From: Nilaparvata lugens | Taxonomy: Eukaryota; Arthropoda; Insecta; Hemiptera; Delphacidae | Direction of reading: 5' to 3' | Assembly (NCBI RefSeq): GCF_014356525.2 | Contig: NC_052507.1 | Span: forward strand, 6,023,561-6,087,560 | Length of the DNA: 64,000 nucleotides | Shown: positions 44,335 to 57,262 of the stretch, piece by piece | Layout of the letters: each line of letters begins with the position of its first letter | How positions within the stretch are numbered: the first letter of the stretch is position 1 | Position numbers and translations under genes: made by a program | Notes under the pieces: model-generated | Told to the model about the DNA's origin: nothing | Databases searched by the model: none | What the model saw: the letters and a program-made list of their open reading frames with translations, nothing else

Positions 44335-44542
44335 TTTCCTTTTATATTATCCTTGAAATGCAAAATTTCCAAAAACCTTGTATATACGTCGACGAGCAAT
44401 TCAAAAAGGAACATATACCTGTCAAATTTCATGAAAATCTATTACCGCGTTTCACCGTAAATGCGCAACATATAAACAATTAAACATTAAGAGAAATGCC
44501 AAACCGTTGACTTGAATCTTAGACCTCACTTCGCTCGGTCAA
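44335..44542. repeat. Interspersed repeat, family R1 (end fragment)
   Basis: Carries CCTTTTATATTATCCTTGAA and CGTATATACGTCGAC-type phrases and ends CACTTCGCTCGGTCAAC, matching the 3' part of 2305-2922. Confidence 0.65.
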
Positions 44543-44659
44543 CAATCCCCGAACAGTATATTGAATGTGCGAGAATAACTAAAAAACTTAAGCAGAATAT
44601 TAACACATGGATCAAATGCAATTACTTCTTCCATCTATGAGATGTTTCTTTCAAAGTTT

Positions 44660-45030
44660 ACACTTATGACTTGTGTGCTTGCTTATCCTGCAATCCTTTG
44701 TTATTCATCTAGTACTTCAAATCTTATTTGTAACACCTGGCCCTATCGGTTTCTTTTTTCCATCCTACCCTTATTATTCTTCCCCCATCCAATCCTTTCA
44801 TATCTACCGTCTATTTTCTAGTACATGGATATCCATAGTTGGAAAAACCCTTCAATTTGCCATCCTTTTTTTGCACCACTCTCTTTTTATTATGTATGTT
44901 TTAATGTGTATTGTTTTTGTTGTTGTTTGCATGTAATCTTTTTGTTAATCTCTATATTGGACTTGTATGTGTGTGTAAAAATAAATATATTGGACTTGTA
45001 TGTGTATGTAGAAAAAAATAAATTGAATTG
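44660..45030 (+). mobile_element. Likely LINE 3' UTR and tail
   Basis: Ends in a duplicated AAATAAATATATTGGACTTG unit and the tail AAAAAAATAAATTGAATTGA, like the tail of the LINE at 27005-27963. The T-rich upstream part has no transposon coding motif. Most likely a 5'-truncated LINE end. Confidence 0.5.
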
Positions 45031-45097
45031 AATCTTGTAGATTTTGGAAGAGTTTTATATCACTCATTGATATTTTTTTTCACTGCAGTAATGTGAA

Positions 45098-45355
45098 ATG
45101 AAGAATACAGAGAACGCGTTGTTCAATGTAATTCAAGGCCTTGTTGAGACTACTCATAGAATATTTGAAATTAATTATCTAGTCAATTTATTAGTCACTG
45201 ATCTTCAAATAAACAACAGAAGACGCCATCACACTGATGTTTCAAGAATTTTCAGTCTCTCTGAGTTGTACCACCAAGGAAACATCATCTACTTCTACTT
45301 AGAGAGTAACTTAGGTACTTATTCCGTGGTTCTACATTGTTTAAAATGTTGCTAA
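45098..45355 (+). other. Open frame of 85 codons, unidentified
   Basis: Preceded by an acceptor-like TTTTTTCACTGCAG at 45076-45089. The peptide includes LVETTHRIFEINYLVNLLVT and RRRHHTDVSRIFSLSELYHQ, not low-complexity but not recognised. No donor or neighbouring exon was found. Confidence 0.2.
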
Positions 45356-45937
45356 ACTTTTTAGCCAAATTACTAGTATTTTCTGTGTTCGTCCTGATAT
45401 TGAATTCTGAGCAGTAAGTATCATCAATCTTGATATTATGCTAATCTCTCTTCCGAACATAAGTTCAGTCAATATAGACATGAAAAAATCTTGAGTGTTA
45501 CACTCACATGCCTTTCCTTGCTCATTGTACTGTAAGCCGCATTCTCAAACGAGAATAATTCAAGGGAATAACTTAATTACTATTGGCGGCTACACATTTA
45601 AAACAAACATGATCAAACTATTGTATATATTGTTTTCAGAGTACCGGTACATTTTCCTTTGTGTAAATTGTGAGATTTGATGATTTTTAAAAAGTCGTCA
45701 AAACAGCCGTTCTACAGGTAAAATATCTCGAATACATGTTCTTTTGAATAAACTGCTCTAGCTACCTACCGGTACCTCATGCACGAGAAGGAGGTTACAA
45801 AGTCCATTTCTCAAGGATGGGGTGGACCCCCTGTTAGTTTCCCAGGACGGAGACTCATGCCAGTTGATAGATCTGATACAGGGTATGAATTTTTTAAAAA
45901 ATCTGTCCACTCATTGTCGAGAAAATCAATGTAATGT

Positions 45938-46060
45938 CCCGGCTGCCTGAAAAGCAGTCGTTAGGTCATGTCAGAGGCCCTGAAATTGATCAGTTGCGAC
46001 CTGAAAACTCTGACACCAGACCTGATCCAGCCAGGTCACTCGATATTATTATTATTATAA
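45938..46060 (+). mobile_element. Non-LTR 3' end or SINE (family R4, copy 2)
   Basis: CCGGCTGCCTGAAAAGCAGT through GATCCAGCCAGGTCACTCGA and then (TTA)n. Same as the end of 21890-22199 with few differences. The upstream 45840-45930 segment (CATGCCAGTTGATAGATC) resembles a piece of the Helentron-like body. Confidence 0.65.
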
Positions 46061-47104
46061 AAAATGAGTAATATATCAGGGAAAATCAATTTTTCTGAAT
46101 TTCAGTTTTTAATCAACAATATCTCCCAATTATCACCATTCAAATGTAGATATAATTTAAACCCACTGGGCGTAATTTTGTCTCTACAATCTGAGAACAG
46201 GTAGAGTACTCCATCTCATATATGGTACTCTTTGTTTATAAAAGTTATCTACTCATCTAAATATTTATTTCTTGTTCTGAATATGTGAACTGTTATTTGT
46301 TTCCATTATAATGTAGTGTTAGTATGCAATTGGTCTTGCAAGACCTGGCAATACATTGTCGTCATTTGTGATAAAGAATCAATATACCCGTTACCAAATA
46401 CCCAGGTACACTTAATAACAATTTTTAGCCTCAAATTGAGATTTCGCACAATGATAAAAGATGATCTATGAGGATAACCCGTTAGTTGCACTTAATTTCA
46501 GTATTTCCTAGTGTAGAGCTGCACATAAGAACACCTCATGGATCAAAATTTCAAACACTCATAACTTTTGACACAATGATCAGAGCTCATTCTTATAGGC
46601 TCGTCAATGCGGTTCAAAATCATATAGGTACCAAAAGTTAAATTTAGTCTGAAAATAAGAAATTTACTGTTGAGTGTACTTGAGCCATGATATATATAAA
46701 AAATAGACACAAAAATAGCAAAAAAAATACATACACAAACAATAGATACCTACATACACAAAAAATATCAAATTATTATCGTATTTTTGAAAAAGTAGAA
46801 GCATATAGCTCTAGCACGTACCGTAGTAGGCCTACACTTCATATTCATTGTAGGTAGCAGACATTTTTTTTAATTCAAATGATTACGGTACAGTATAAAT
46901 CAAATTCTTAGCTAATAATACTTTTTTAATACGTTATTGTTATAAAGACTGTAGCCTATAATCAGTGATTATGCAGTATTATATCATCCTGTATTTTTTA
47001 TTGATTTTTTAAGTTGATATAATAATGTTTTTTTTTTATAAAGATTTTATTATTTGACATAGATTTATTTTCATTTCATTTCCGTTTTTAGTATAAACTT
47101 AATA
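46061..47104. other. No gene seen; AT-rich
   Basis: AT-rich sequence without recognisable repeat structure; a short minus-strand frame at 46306-46491 has no motif. Confidence 0.5.
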
Positions 47105-47357
47105 CAGAGTCTTTCTAAATGATGGACCAATTTTCAAAAAAAAAATTATTTAAAATGTAAAATGGACAACCTTCATACCAATGGAAAGAGAAAGTTTCAA
47201 CGTTTTTTTTAATACCTTACAAGTGTTCAATATGGTCTCCGGCTGCTGCGCGATCTGCTGATAGTCCAGGCGCTGGCTTACATTGAGCATACATGAGAGA
47301 GGCAGAGAATTTGACTTCGGATTATTGTTAGGGGGTCTTTAGTGTATATGAAACTCG

Positions 47358-47564
47358 ATGTCGTCACGTCCCAGGGTGGTCGACAGCTTGGGGGGGAGGG
47401 GGGTAAGTTGTAAAAAACACACGTTTATAAAATCGCCTGTCCTGCAGTTACTATTCATAGTACAGCTTCTAATTTTTTATCAATATTATGTACACATAAC
47501 TGGCTTTCAATGTGGTCCTATACATTTTTGCGATAAACCGCATAGTTTTTCCGTAAAAAAATAA
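47358..47564 (+). other. Frame conserved in both foldback arms (left copy)
   Basis: A 68-codon frame including VDSLGGRGVSCKKHTFIKSP, matched by a 67-codon frame on the minus strand of the right arm at 53757-53960. The arms differ by an in-frame 3-base gap and a few substitutions. A G-run (47390-47403) lies within. The similarity follows from arm identity, so coding function is doubtful. Confidence 0.25.
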
Positions 47565-48283
47565 AATATCTCGAAAAATGTATTTTTTTATTATGGACTT
47601 TTTGTTATTTCTCGAATATTCAAGTAATTAGCCGACTTAGAGGAAAAGGTTCCCAATAAACGTTGTAGGCCGTTTCTTGCTGAATCCAATGATATATATA
47701 GTTTGAGGGTTACGATCATGGATGCGGCGGTGGGTGGGGGATAAGTAGCACTGTTACGCTGCGGCGCGGTCCTACCCCATGATTAATGCGCGTAATGGCA
47801 TGTCTATCGCATCGCTCCTACTAGTCTATGCATTCAAATTATGTATTACAGGAACGCTATCTTATGTATTTTCGGTCGCTGAACACGATTTTTCAACTCT
47901 CAAGCCTTAATAATTGATAATTCTCATCATAATATACTAATTATGGTCAAAATTACAAACTTCATCTCATTATCATTATTTATGATTACATTGTAATGAT
48001 AAACCATCCTGTTAGGAATCCTAATGTGTTTCTCAGTCGATAAAAAACTGATATTCCATTAGGAGAGAATAATTATTCGATTTAGTTCAATGATCACGTT
48101 GGAATTGCGAAAGTCAAGTAATGGAGTAAGTTAAACAAATAATATAGGCTACCCCATATAGAGCACCGTGTAACAGGAGTAAAATATTTTATTTATATAA
48201 ATTTACAGTTGAAGCACAAATAATGCCAATTACTATCATGTGATATGACTAAATATTTGATTACAAAGGAAATAAAACTCTAA

Positions 48284-48514
48284 AGCTGCGTTTACACCAG
48301 AGTTATTAAGGATATGTTAATATAACTTAATCTTTATAGATTCTATTAGATTGAACATAACTTATCATACATATGATGGACATATGTGTTTGCCAAGTTC
48401 CGTTCAATCTAATAAAATCTATAGAGATTAAGTTATTAACATTCAATCTAATAGAATCTATAAAGATTAAGTTATTAACATTTTGTTAATAACTTTGGTG
48501 CAAACGCAGCTTTA
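48284..48514. mobile_element. MITE inside the 7.2-kb foldback
   Basis: Inverted ends AAAGCTGCGTTTACACCAGA and the complement (TTTGGTGCAAACGCAGCTTT). The interior repeats ATTCAATCTAATAGAATCTA and ATAAAGATTAAGTTATTAAC in several inverted copies. About 230 bp, no coding content. Confidence 0.75.
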
Positions 48515-49139
48515 TCAACTGATTTCTGTAACTTATATCTACGAATAGATACTTTTCATCTGGCTGAGTTTGACTGATTGTCTTGGGGTGGTACTTGAAT
48601 GAAAGTGGAATGAGAGATATCTTTGTTGAATTTGAAATATTTGGAGAGAATACTGTTGGAAATCTATTGAGGGGAGATCAGTATAATTAAGGTGTGAGAG
48701 CAAGCAATCAATTCAATGAAACAAGGACTCATGAACGGTTCAAATATGAGAGATTGTCAAAGTATATTTGAAAGAAGTCAGGAGCTATTTGGGGAGTTTT
48801 TTAGAATCAAAATCAATGACTACTTGAAATTTATGACTGATAATTGTAACATAGCTTAAATTATCTTAAATTGTATTCATGCTCATAAGGAAGGACTCTG
48901 GTACTGCACATAGAAACTGTACGAGAAAAGATCCCATACTTTTTTCATTCAATCACACAAACTATGTTATAAAGTCTGTCTGTCTGTGTTATATCTAGAA
49001 AATATGAAAAAATACCCATAGAAGTAGAAAATAATTTCCAATAAGGAAACATTAGATCTATACAGTCAATACATTGACTCTCTGTCAAATGAAACATTTT
49101 TTCTTCAAGACTCTGATGGACAACAGAATCTGCAAAATG

Positions 49140-51975
49140 TTATGTCAGATTTCGCACTATGCATTGTGTTCTTGTCCCAACTTGTCGCGTTAGTGCGCAA
49201 GTCTCTTTGTCATCGGTCCACTTTCACTGTGTTTTCTGCAGTTCACGGATTACATCAGTTTTTGTCATGCTACATTTGTACATTAATTTTATTGTACATT
49301 TTGGTATTATTTAATATTATTTTGGAGTATTTCCTACCGTGTCTAGACGTTTTTTACGCATATCTTTTTCATCGACGTGGCTATACGTAGCTTCTTACAA
49401 CGCAATTCGTGCATGCACTTTCCTGTTTCCTTCTTCACACAGCAATGGCGTAACAGTTCACATCAGCTTTTTTCCGTTCTTCAATTTTCGTCGCTTTCAA
49501 TTCAAAATTTTCAATTCTCAAGTTTTAAATTCATGTTTATTCAACGTAGAATGTTTCTTCCAGTGCTTCGATAAAGTTTCAGTATTTTCGTTTCGTTAGT
49601 TTGTGAAATATCTTCAATCTCAGTATTTGGTATGTCAGAGCACGTTTCATTCGTCACGATTATTTCGAATTTTTATCTTCAATCCAAATTTATTCACTTC
49701 TCAGTGTGAGAACTCAAATCATTTTTATATTACTGATTATGAAAATCAAGTTTCCAGAACATTCAACATTCAGCAACAAGTTATATGATTGAACTGAACA
49801 TTCATTTGCGGTAGGCATTTTGTGGTAGGGTTTGAGGCCCAATTTCGCATTCATTCGTTTCATTGAAGTAATTCTGGTCTCGCGGGACATTATTACTGGT
49901 GTGTTGCTTGCATTCCAAGATCACACTCTCATCATTTCACGGTGCAGTCAGACGTTCTGCTCTGTATCCGTTTTTGTTAGGTTAGTCAGCTAGCTACCTA
50001 ATCATTCATTGCTAGATCGAAGTATTAGCAATTTTCATGTCTACCCCGTAGATGGTGTATCAGTTTCAATCAGTTCTTTTAGTGATCTACGAACATTTGT
50101 TACATTTCATTCACCATGCCAAGCATTTGGATGGTTGTCTATTCAGACATTCACTTAGCATCAGTGTTGTGATATTTGGCGGTAGCCAACTCAATTAGCT
50201 TTGCATTTCATTCACCGTGCCTAACTTTTGGACGGTTCATTCAATTCAAATTCAGTGAATCTTCAGCTACGTTACTTTCAAGTTTATGTGTTGCATATCT
50301 CAACTGTGTCACACCGTCATTGTGTCAGTCTTGCCCGTATTGCGCTGACAATAGTTAACCTGACATTACCCACTCATCGCTGTGTCGCCGCCGTTCCTGT
50401 GTCGTCACCACTGAGCCATCGCTGTTGGCTATCCTGATTCGTCACCATTCCAGTCCGGAGTCTGTCGCTCAGATTGATTCTTGTCCTGCTTGCGGGTCAT
50501 CCAAGTCGCTGCTCTTCATGGCTCGCTGTCCAGTCCAGCTCCGGTAGCTCGCTCTGGTCCGCTCCATTTTGTGGGTCCATCCAGGTCTCCACCATCGTCC
50601 GGTATCATCGAGGGGGTCTCGATGTACTGCCCATCCAATTCAAGATTGGATCTCATGCTCTTCATGCATTTGATAAGTATTCTGTATCAATTTTGAATCA
50701 TTATCAGCATTTTTCATTATTTGTTCAATTGCCTTGTTTGTTTAATTATTATTTGACCTTTTCAGGGTTTACTTGGAATTATTTATTTTAAAGTCGCGAT
50801 TCCCATTTGTAGACACAACTTTTTACCAATATTTTTGGAAGTATTGCAAGTATTTGTACTTTACATTTTTCATATTGACTTATTTAAATATCGATCAATT
50901 TCCAATTAACTTTTTGTTTGTGTATTTAATTTGATCACATTTTATGACTTATGACCTATGTTTTACTTTTATCTCATCATGATGTATCTGATCATATCAG
51001 ACTTATTGATCTATCATTTAAAGTTAGTCTAAGCCATTGTCAATTGCGTTCTTGAATACAGTGTCTGTTTCATTTCACTGTACTACCTATTTTATATTGT
51101 CTTTAAAATTATTAATTACATTGAATATATGCTTTTCAATTGACGTTCAACTCATGATTATTTAGTGTATCTAATAAAACCTATCCAGAACTACAAAGGT
51201 TTTAATATGTCCTGAAAGCGTTTGTTTATTACTCAACATTTAGTATTTATATTTAATTGTTCTTTATTGTCAAACTACATTTACCTTTTGTATTTTTTGC
51301 GATTACTCATTGACCTGACTTTTCTCTATTACTTATTGTCATTTGAAGGTTTATTTTCTCTTTGAATTTATGCACTAGCTCATTACGGAGCATTACATAT
51401 AGTAGGTTTATACTTATTCATTAGTCACAAATTGTTTTTTAATTTGAATGACGAACGATCTCAATGCTAAAATTATAACATTCAAGTCCCAGAATTTATT
51501 ACTGTAGGCACTTTATTCATAAATGTATGTTTGCTATATATAATATATAAGTTTTTCAGTTATACATTTTCAGTATTTCAGTACTTGCATCATGGTTTGT
51601 AATGTATCAATCAATTTCACTAGGAATTTGGTCTTGTACCTAAATTAAATTTTCCTGTTATCAAGTCAGCATTTATCAATTGACAATCTCAATTTTTACT
51701 GTTTCAATTTTTTACTATGTCATTTTTTATTTCTCGTCAGTCAACTGCCCTGTGTGGCATTTCCTAAATTTAAGACAATATGTCACGTTTCTCAGAGTAT
51801 ATAATAAATCTATTGAATTGTTTTACTTAAACCTTATTTTTTTATTTGGCGTCTTTCCCAGCTACCAGTTTTATTATAAATTATCATTCATTTTTTGGCA
51901 TGTTGGATTTGTGCAGTAGTACAATAAATATACAATTCATACATCTTAACAATTTTTATTTACAAAAGCATTTCT
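49140..51975 (+). repeat. T-rich stretch, possibly a solo LTR of a BEL-like element
   Basis: Starts near TGTTATGTCAGATTTCGCAC, which resembles the 5' end of the BEL LTR at 54348 (TGTAAAATCTGACAAAG) in length and plan. It has the same strong T and TTCAATTC bias, with a GC-richer Ser/Cys-type patch at 50350-50640 like the one at 55190-55330. All plus-strand frames are 60-105 codons and hydrophobic or Ser-rich, a result of base bias. No second copy exists in the window to define the ends, so this is inference. Confidence 0.3.
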
Positions 51976-52274
51976 TACAGTCCACTATTATTTCATTCAG
52001 TGGCACAGATCACACAGTTATCAATGGTCTGGAAGCAAGTGAAGAAGTGTGTGATTCTCTTTTGAACGTATAGAAAGAAATAGTTATTCGGTCTCCAACG
52101 ATTTTTATCTGAACATAGTTGTGGCAAATTGTAGAAGTGTATTCTCACCTATAAAAAGAAACAGAGTTCTTTCATTCTCCACGATGCAATCAAACAAAAA
52201 TCCTAGTCTTAGTGAATTCTAGAACAAAAAGATCTGATCTCTGTATTTTTACTAGTTAGCTGTTTAAAGATAAT

Positions 52275-52589
52275 TCAGCATTGAAGTTTTAGTGCAGCAT
52301 GCATTTCTACAATAACCGCAATCTCTGTCAACATCTGATGGATATTTGAAAAAAAAACTCTCAATCTCACTTGGCCCATAAAATTGTAAGTGAAACTAGT
52401 TGTGGATTTGACTAAATCCCTAAATATCGTTGACAAATTCCATAATGATGACATGGCTCTCCTGAATTCAACTCCTACTTCACTTTTCAAAACTTCAATA
52501 CGCTGCAAGATTATGGTAACTTTGTGATGAGAAGAGTTATGAAAATTCTCAATAAAGATGGAGTGATACAGGTGGACATAGCTTCTCAT
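52275..52589 (-). other. Minus-strand open frame, 104 codons, unidentified
   Basis: The peptide includes TIILQRIEVLKSEVGVEFRR and YNFMGQVRLRVFFSNIHQML. It is not low-complexity and could be coding, but there is no known domain, splice context or neighbour. It is located in the centre of the 7.2-kb foldback. Confidence 0.2.
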
Positions 52590-54042
52590 GTCTATGGTCT
52601 AAAATCAAACAAAGGTAGTGAACATATTAAAAGCAGCAGAGTAAAAGAATCACTCCAATAATATGCTCTCCAAACCATCGAGACTTGATTTCTAAATCTG
52701 TGGCAGAGATTTATTAATGTGACATGCAAGAATCTATAAAGGAATAATCCATACGTTAGCTACGTGCAGGAATACATAAATTCATTCATTTGTGGATAAA
52801 ATTACAAATCATATAAATATGTTTGGGAATGAATAACAGGCAAGAACAGTCTACCATAAACAGTCTACAAAACGGGAATACCATAATGGATGAATCAATC
52901 AAAAGTTAGTGAAATATCATTATAATAATACTGTTAGAAATAATATGGATGAATATTTAAATTTTCATTTCATTTTGATTTGACACGCATATCTATTATT
53001 ATATTGGATATAATTTCTCAAAAGTTCACAACAAACTGAAGATTCACGAGAGATTAACATTTTCATACTAAACATAATCATTATGATAATGAATGAATGA
53101 TGAATTCCATTTCCACCATGAAGAACTAAGAAATTCCACAAATATTTCTTGGAAATTAACTGACCACTATACCAAGTAAGCGTGGCCAGTGTGCAATTAA
53201 TAATATAATTTAGCCTGCAGCGCATCACAATAAATTAATTTGAGATAGAACATAAACATATATGAATATTATCTTTATTCTATCCTAATATATTTCTTGA
53301 AACCCAAGTTTCGTTCATTTCAAACAGTCATTTCTTAGTTTCCTTGCAGAATGAGATGAAGTTTCTAATTTTTACCATAATTAGTATATTATGATGAGAA
53401 TTATCAATTATTAAGGCTTGAGAGTTGAAAAATCGTGTTCAGCGACCGAAAATACATAAGATAGCGTTCCTGTAATACATAATTTGAATGCATAGACTAG
53501 TAGGAGCGATGCGATAGACAGGCCATTATGCGCATTAATCATGGGGTAGGACCGCGCCGCAGCGTAACAGTGCTACTTATCCCCCTCCCACCGCCGCATC
53601 CATGATCGTAACCCTCAAACTATATATATCATTGGATTCAGCAAGAAACGGCCTACAACGTTTATTAGGAGCCTTTTCCTCTAAGTCGGCTAATTACTTG
53701 AATATTCGAGAAATAACAAAAAGTCCATAATAAAAAAATACATTTTTCGAGATATTTTATTTTTTTACGGAAAAACTATGCGGTTTATCGCAAAAATGTA
53801 TAGGACCCCATTGAAAGCCAGTTATGTGTACATAATATTGAGAAAAAATTAAAAGCTGTACTATGAATAGTAACTGCAGGACAGGCGATTTTATAAACGC
53901 GCGTTTTTTACAACTTACCCCCCTCCCCCCCAAGCTGTCCACCCTGGGATGTGACGACATCGAGTTTCATATACACTATAGACCTTCTAACAATAATCCG
54001 AAGTCAAATTTTCTGCCTCTCTCATGTATGCTCAATGTAAGC

Positions 54043-54189
54043 CAGCGCCTGGACTATGAACCGTATCACTGCTGCCGTGCACTCAATAAAACCATCAGAT
54101 ACGCTTTCTTGCATGTGGGACGAGTTTGGCTACCGCGTAGATGTTTGCTGTGCAGCAGCGGTACAGTAGGCCACATTGAACACTTGTAA
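54043..54189 (+). pseudogene. Transposase C-terminus in the foldback's right arm
   Basis: In one frame RITAAVHSIKPSDTLSCMWD then EFGYRVDVCCAAAV, and after a frame change GHIEHL and stop, the ending of an arthropod Tc1/mariner-type transposase. The left arm keeps only the very end and part of the start of this segment. It is inactive: a frameshift and no catalytic domain. Confidence 0.75.
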
Positions 54190-54347
54190 AGTATTAAAAA
54201 AACGGTGAAACTTTCTCTTTCCATTGGTATAAAGGTTGTCCATTTTGCATTTTTACTTTAATAAATCCCAATTTTTGAAAATGGGTCCATCATTTAGAAA
54301 GACTCTGTATTTCAATAGGCCTACCTTCTTTTAATGAAGAATGTCAA

Positions 54348-56830
54348 TGTAAAATCTGACAAAGCATTTATTGTAACGGTTCCACTTGTTACTCGTTCCG
54401 CTACTACGTAGACATCATGTCATCATTTTCCGTCTGCGCTGTCCGGTCACAGTCACGGTTCTACGGCACTGCTATTATCAAGTTGGTTTCCTATATTATC
54501 CGTCATGTTATTTGCCGTTTCAATTTTAATATTTGTACTATTCAATTTTTTGGAATTTAATTTGTCTTTAGGCATCTTACCTTCTAGATATTTGCTACTT
54601 TTTCACCAAACGTTTGTAAACGTTTCATGTACGTGGCTGACATTTCCGCTTTCCTTTTGTTGCTTGAGCGTCGGTCTGTCTTCTTGTCTTTCAATGGAGT
54701 CTAGTCAGTGAGTGCACATCTCGCTCCCAGTCTAAACTTTTCATCCAAATTCATCTAGTTTACAGAACGTTTTTAAAAGTGAATTATTCTTTCAAATTAA
54801 TTCGTTTATTCTATTCTTCAATTGTGATTCAATTATTCATCGATTTCTTCACATATTTACGCTGATAGACTTTGTCAAGATTGCAACCTTGTGTAGGCGT
54901 TTATTCATATTCATCTGATCTACGGAACGTTTTTAAAAGTGAATTATTCTTTCAAATTGGTCGTTTATTCTATTCTTCAATTGTGATTCAATTATTCATC
55001 GATTTCTTCACATATTTACGCTGATAAACTTTGTCAAGTTCACAACCTTGTGTGGGCGTCAATTGCCATTCTTCTAACAATTGGCTTCACCTTGTGAAAC
55101 TCGAACTTTCAAGTTCATCAACTCCACCGTTTGGAAATCAATCTAAAAATTCCACAACTTGAAAGTCGGATTATTCGTTTGGAATTCTACATGCTCCTGC
55201 TCACACTTCCACTGGGGGATTTGCCTGCTGTGGTGGACACTTCCATTCTTGTCATCGCATGGCCAGATCACATCGTCGCTTGCTGATGTCCTGTTCTCTT
55301 GGGTACAGCGGATTCCTTGCCTGTCTGCCTGGCTGCATCTCTTCTTCAAAATTTTATTCAGGTTACGTAAATTGTTCTATTCAATTTTCATTTACGCATG
55401 TATTACATAATTGTTCTATTGATGTCTATCTTGACATTCAATTCACTGAGGCCACTGACGCCTATTAATTGTTCTATTGATGTCTATCTTGACATTCAAT
55501 TCACTGAGGCCACTGACGCCTATTAATTGTTCTATTGATGTCTATCTTGACATTCAATTCACTGAGGCCACCGACGCCTATTAATTGTTCTACTGATGTC
55601 TATCTTGACATTCAATTCACTGAGGCCACCGACGCCCATTAATTGTTCTACTGATGTCCATCTTGACATTCAATTCACTGAGGCCACCGATGCCTATTAA
55701 TTGTTCTATTGATGTCTATCTTGACATTCAATTCACTGAGGCCACTGACACCTATTAATCGTTCTATTGATGTCTATCTTGACATTCAATTCATTGAAGG
55801 CCCATGTCACCTGTATTCAACTTGGACAATTTTTACATTGTATTTAATAGCTACCCTTAGCTCTTAAGTGTCAATTTAAGGCCACTGACGCCTATTAATC
55901 GTTCTATTGATGTCTATCTTGACATTCTATTCATTGGAGGCCTATGTCGCCTGTATTTAACTTGGACAATCTTTACATTGTATTTAATAGCTACCCTTAG
56001 CTCTTAAGTGTCATTTTAAGGCCACTGACACCTATTTATTGTTCTATTGATGTCTATCTTGACATTCAATTCACTGTGGCCACCGACGCCTATTAATTGT
56101 TCAATAATTGATGTCTAACTTGACATTTAATTTACTGAAGGCCTATGCTGCCTATATTACTTTATTCTATTTGTTGAGCACTATCTACAGCTCATTGTCT
56201 TTTATTACTATTCCTTTTGTGAATCATTAAGATTGAATTTGCAGCAATAACTTTTCATTATAGCACTCAATTTATATTTGCAATTCAGGTATCATTAATA
56301 ATACCTTTTTGATTATTGTCAGGCTTCAATGGTCATTAATGTCATTGACCTAATTTCATTTAAATTTTGTATTTCTATAACGTTTTTTATCACATGTTGT
56401 AATTATCTCAAGATTTTTCGACTCAATCTACTTACAATTGTTTTTGTATATGGCCATCTGCCTATTATTATTTTATTATTATTAAATATTATCTTGTTGA
56501 CTCATTTGGTCTTTTATTGGCATACTTACCACACTTCAAGCTATCAGTATTTTTATGCACAGAATTCAAAGATTTACTTGTAGGTATTAATACCAACTAT
56601 CATTCACAGTCCACTGCCCTGACATTGGATTCTGTCATAAAAATTGGTCCTCCAGCCCGTTCATTTTTGATCCAGTGTTTACCTAGGATAATTGTTAATT
56701 GGACCAATTGGATAAAAATTGGTCCTCCAGCCCGTTCAGTTTTGATCCAGTGTTTACCCAGGATAATTGTTAATTTTCATTACCCATTTCTTGGTCCATT
56801 AGGGTTTCAGTGACCGTGTGCCTAATAGTC
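54348..56830 (+). repeat. 5' LTR of the BEL/Pao element (3' boundary uncertain)
   Basis: Contains, in order, two units of a 160-bp repeat (offset 54778 and 54938), a GC-richer segment, and a minisatellite. The 3' LTR lacks the last part, so the 3' end of this LTR cannot be fixed; a terminus near 56800-56950 is plausible. A direct repeat of TAAAAATTGGTCCTCCAGCC occurs at 56636 and 56714. Confidence 0.75.
55411..56105 (+). repeat. LTR minisatellite, 58-bp unit
   Basis: Seven head-to-tail units of 58 bp start at 55411, 55469, 55527, 55585, 55643, 55701 and 55759 (unit begins TTGTTCTATTGATGTCTATC, ends GACGCCTATTAA). Three more units follow, separated by a larger repeat of about 145 bp (the CAACTTGGACAATTTTTACA block, twice). 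The 3' LTR has only two units at 61752 and 61810. Confidence 0.95.
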
Positions 56831-57262
56831 TAGCTTGACGCCAATGATTAGGTCCCACACTAGAGTATATTTTATTCCATTGTACCTTTGTATGTTTGTA
56901 TTGTTTAATATTAAGCATTCACACACTTGTTTCAAATTTTCAGTACTGGCTGCAACTCAAAGCATGCTGCGACGTGTATGCACCAGCTATCAACTATATT
57001 GTACCCTGAGAGACTGAACCGCACTGAACTGGTCACAGACGGCTATTGCGCATTGAGAAAACAACACACGGCAAACTACACCGCCTTACAAGCTCGCTAC
57101 TTGACTCGCCGCACAGCAAGCTTGATACAACTTGCCTCAAACGCACAGGCGTGCCTCTCTGCGTACTGGACCAGCGCCCAAAGTTGCTTATTGGCGCAGC
57201 AATCGCATTGCTACAGTGCAGTATAGTTTTGTTCACTCAGGTTTTTCTGTTAGTTTTTAAGC

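Larger units (their letters stand above)
47105..54307. mobile_element. 7.2-kb foldback with mariner-type ends and arms of about 0.9 kb
   Basis: Ends CAGAGTCTTTCTAAATGATG (left) and the exact complement (right), flanked by TA on both sides (47103-47104 and 54308-54309). Left arm 47105-47975, right arm 53350-54307; they are inverse copies with scattered differences, the left lacking about 90 bases near 47250. The right arm at 54043-54189 encodes a Tc1/mariner-type transposase C-terminus. Between the arms are 5.4 kb with a MITE, a T-rich LTR-like stretch and no complete gene. TA target, CAG ends and transposase remnants indicate a Tc1/mariner-type composite. Confidence 0.85.

Noticed and set aside
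44673..45031. Hydrophobic plus-strand frames as a small membrane protein
   Set aside because: Located in a T-rich LINE-like 3' UTR with a LINE tail; overlapping frames both open.
50176..50791. Plus-strand Ser/Leu/Cys-rich frames as membrane proteins
   Set aside because: T/C-biased sequence gives hydrophobic and Ser-rich translations in several frames; more likely LTR-like DNA.
55411..55800. 58-bp direct repeats as a CRISPR array
   Set aside because: Units are contiguous without spacers, lie in an LTR, and the genome is eukaryotic.
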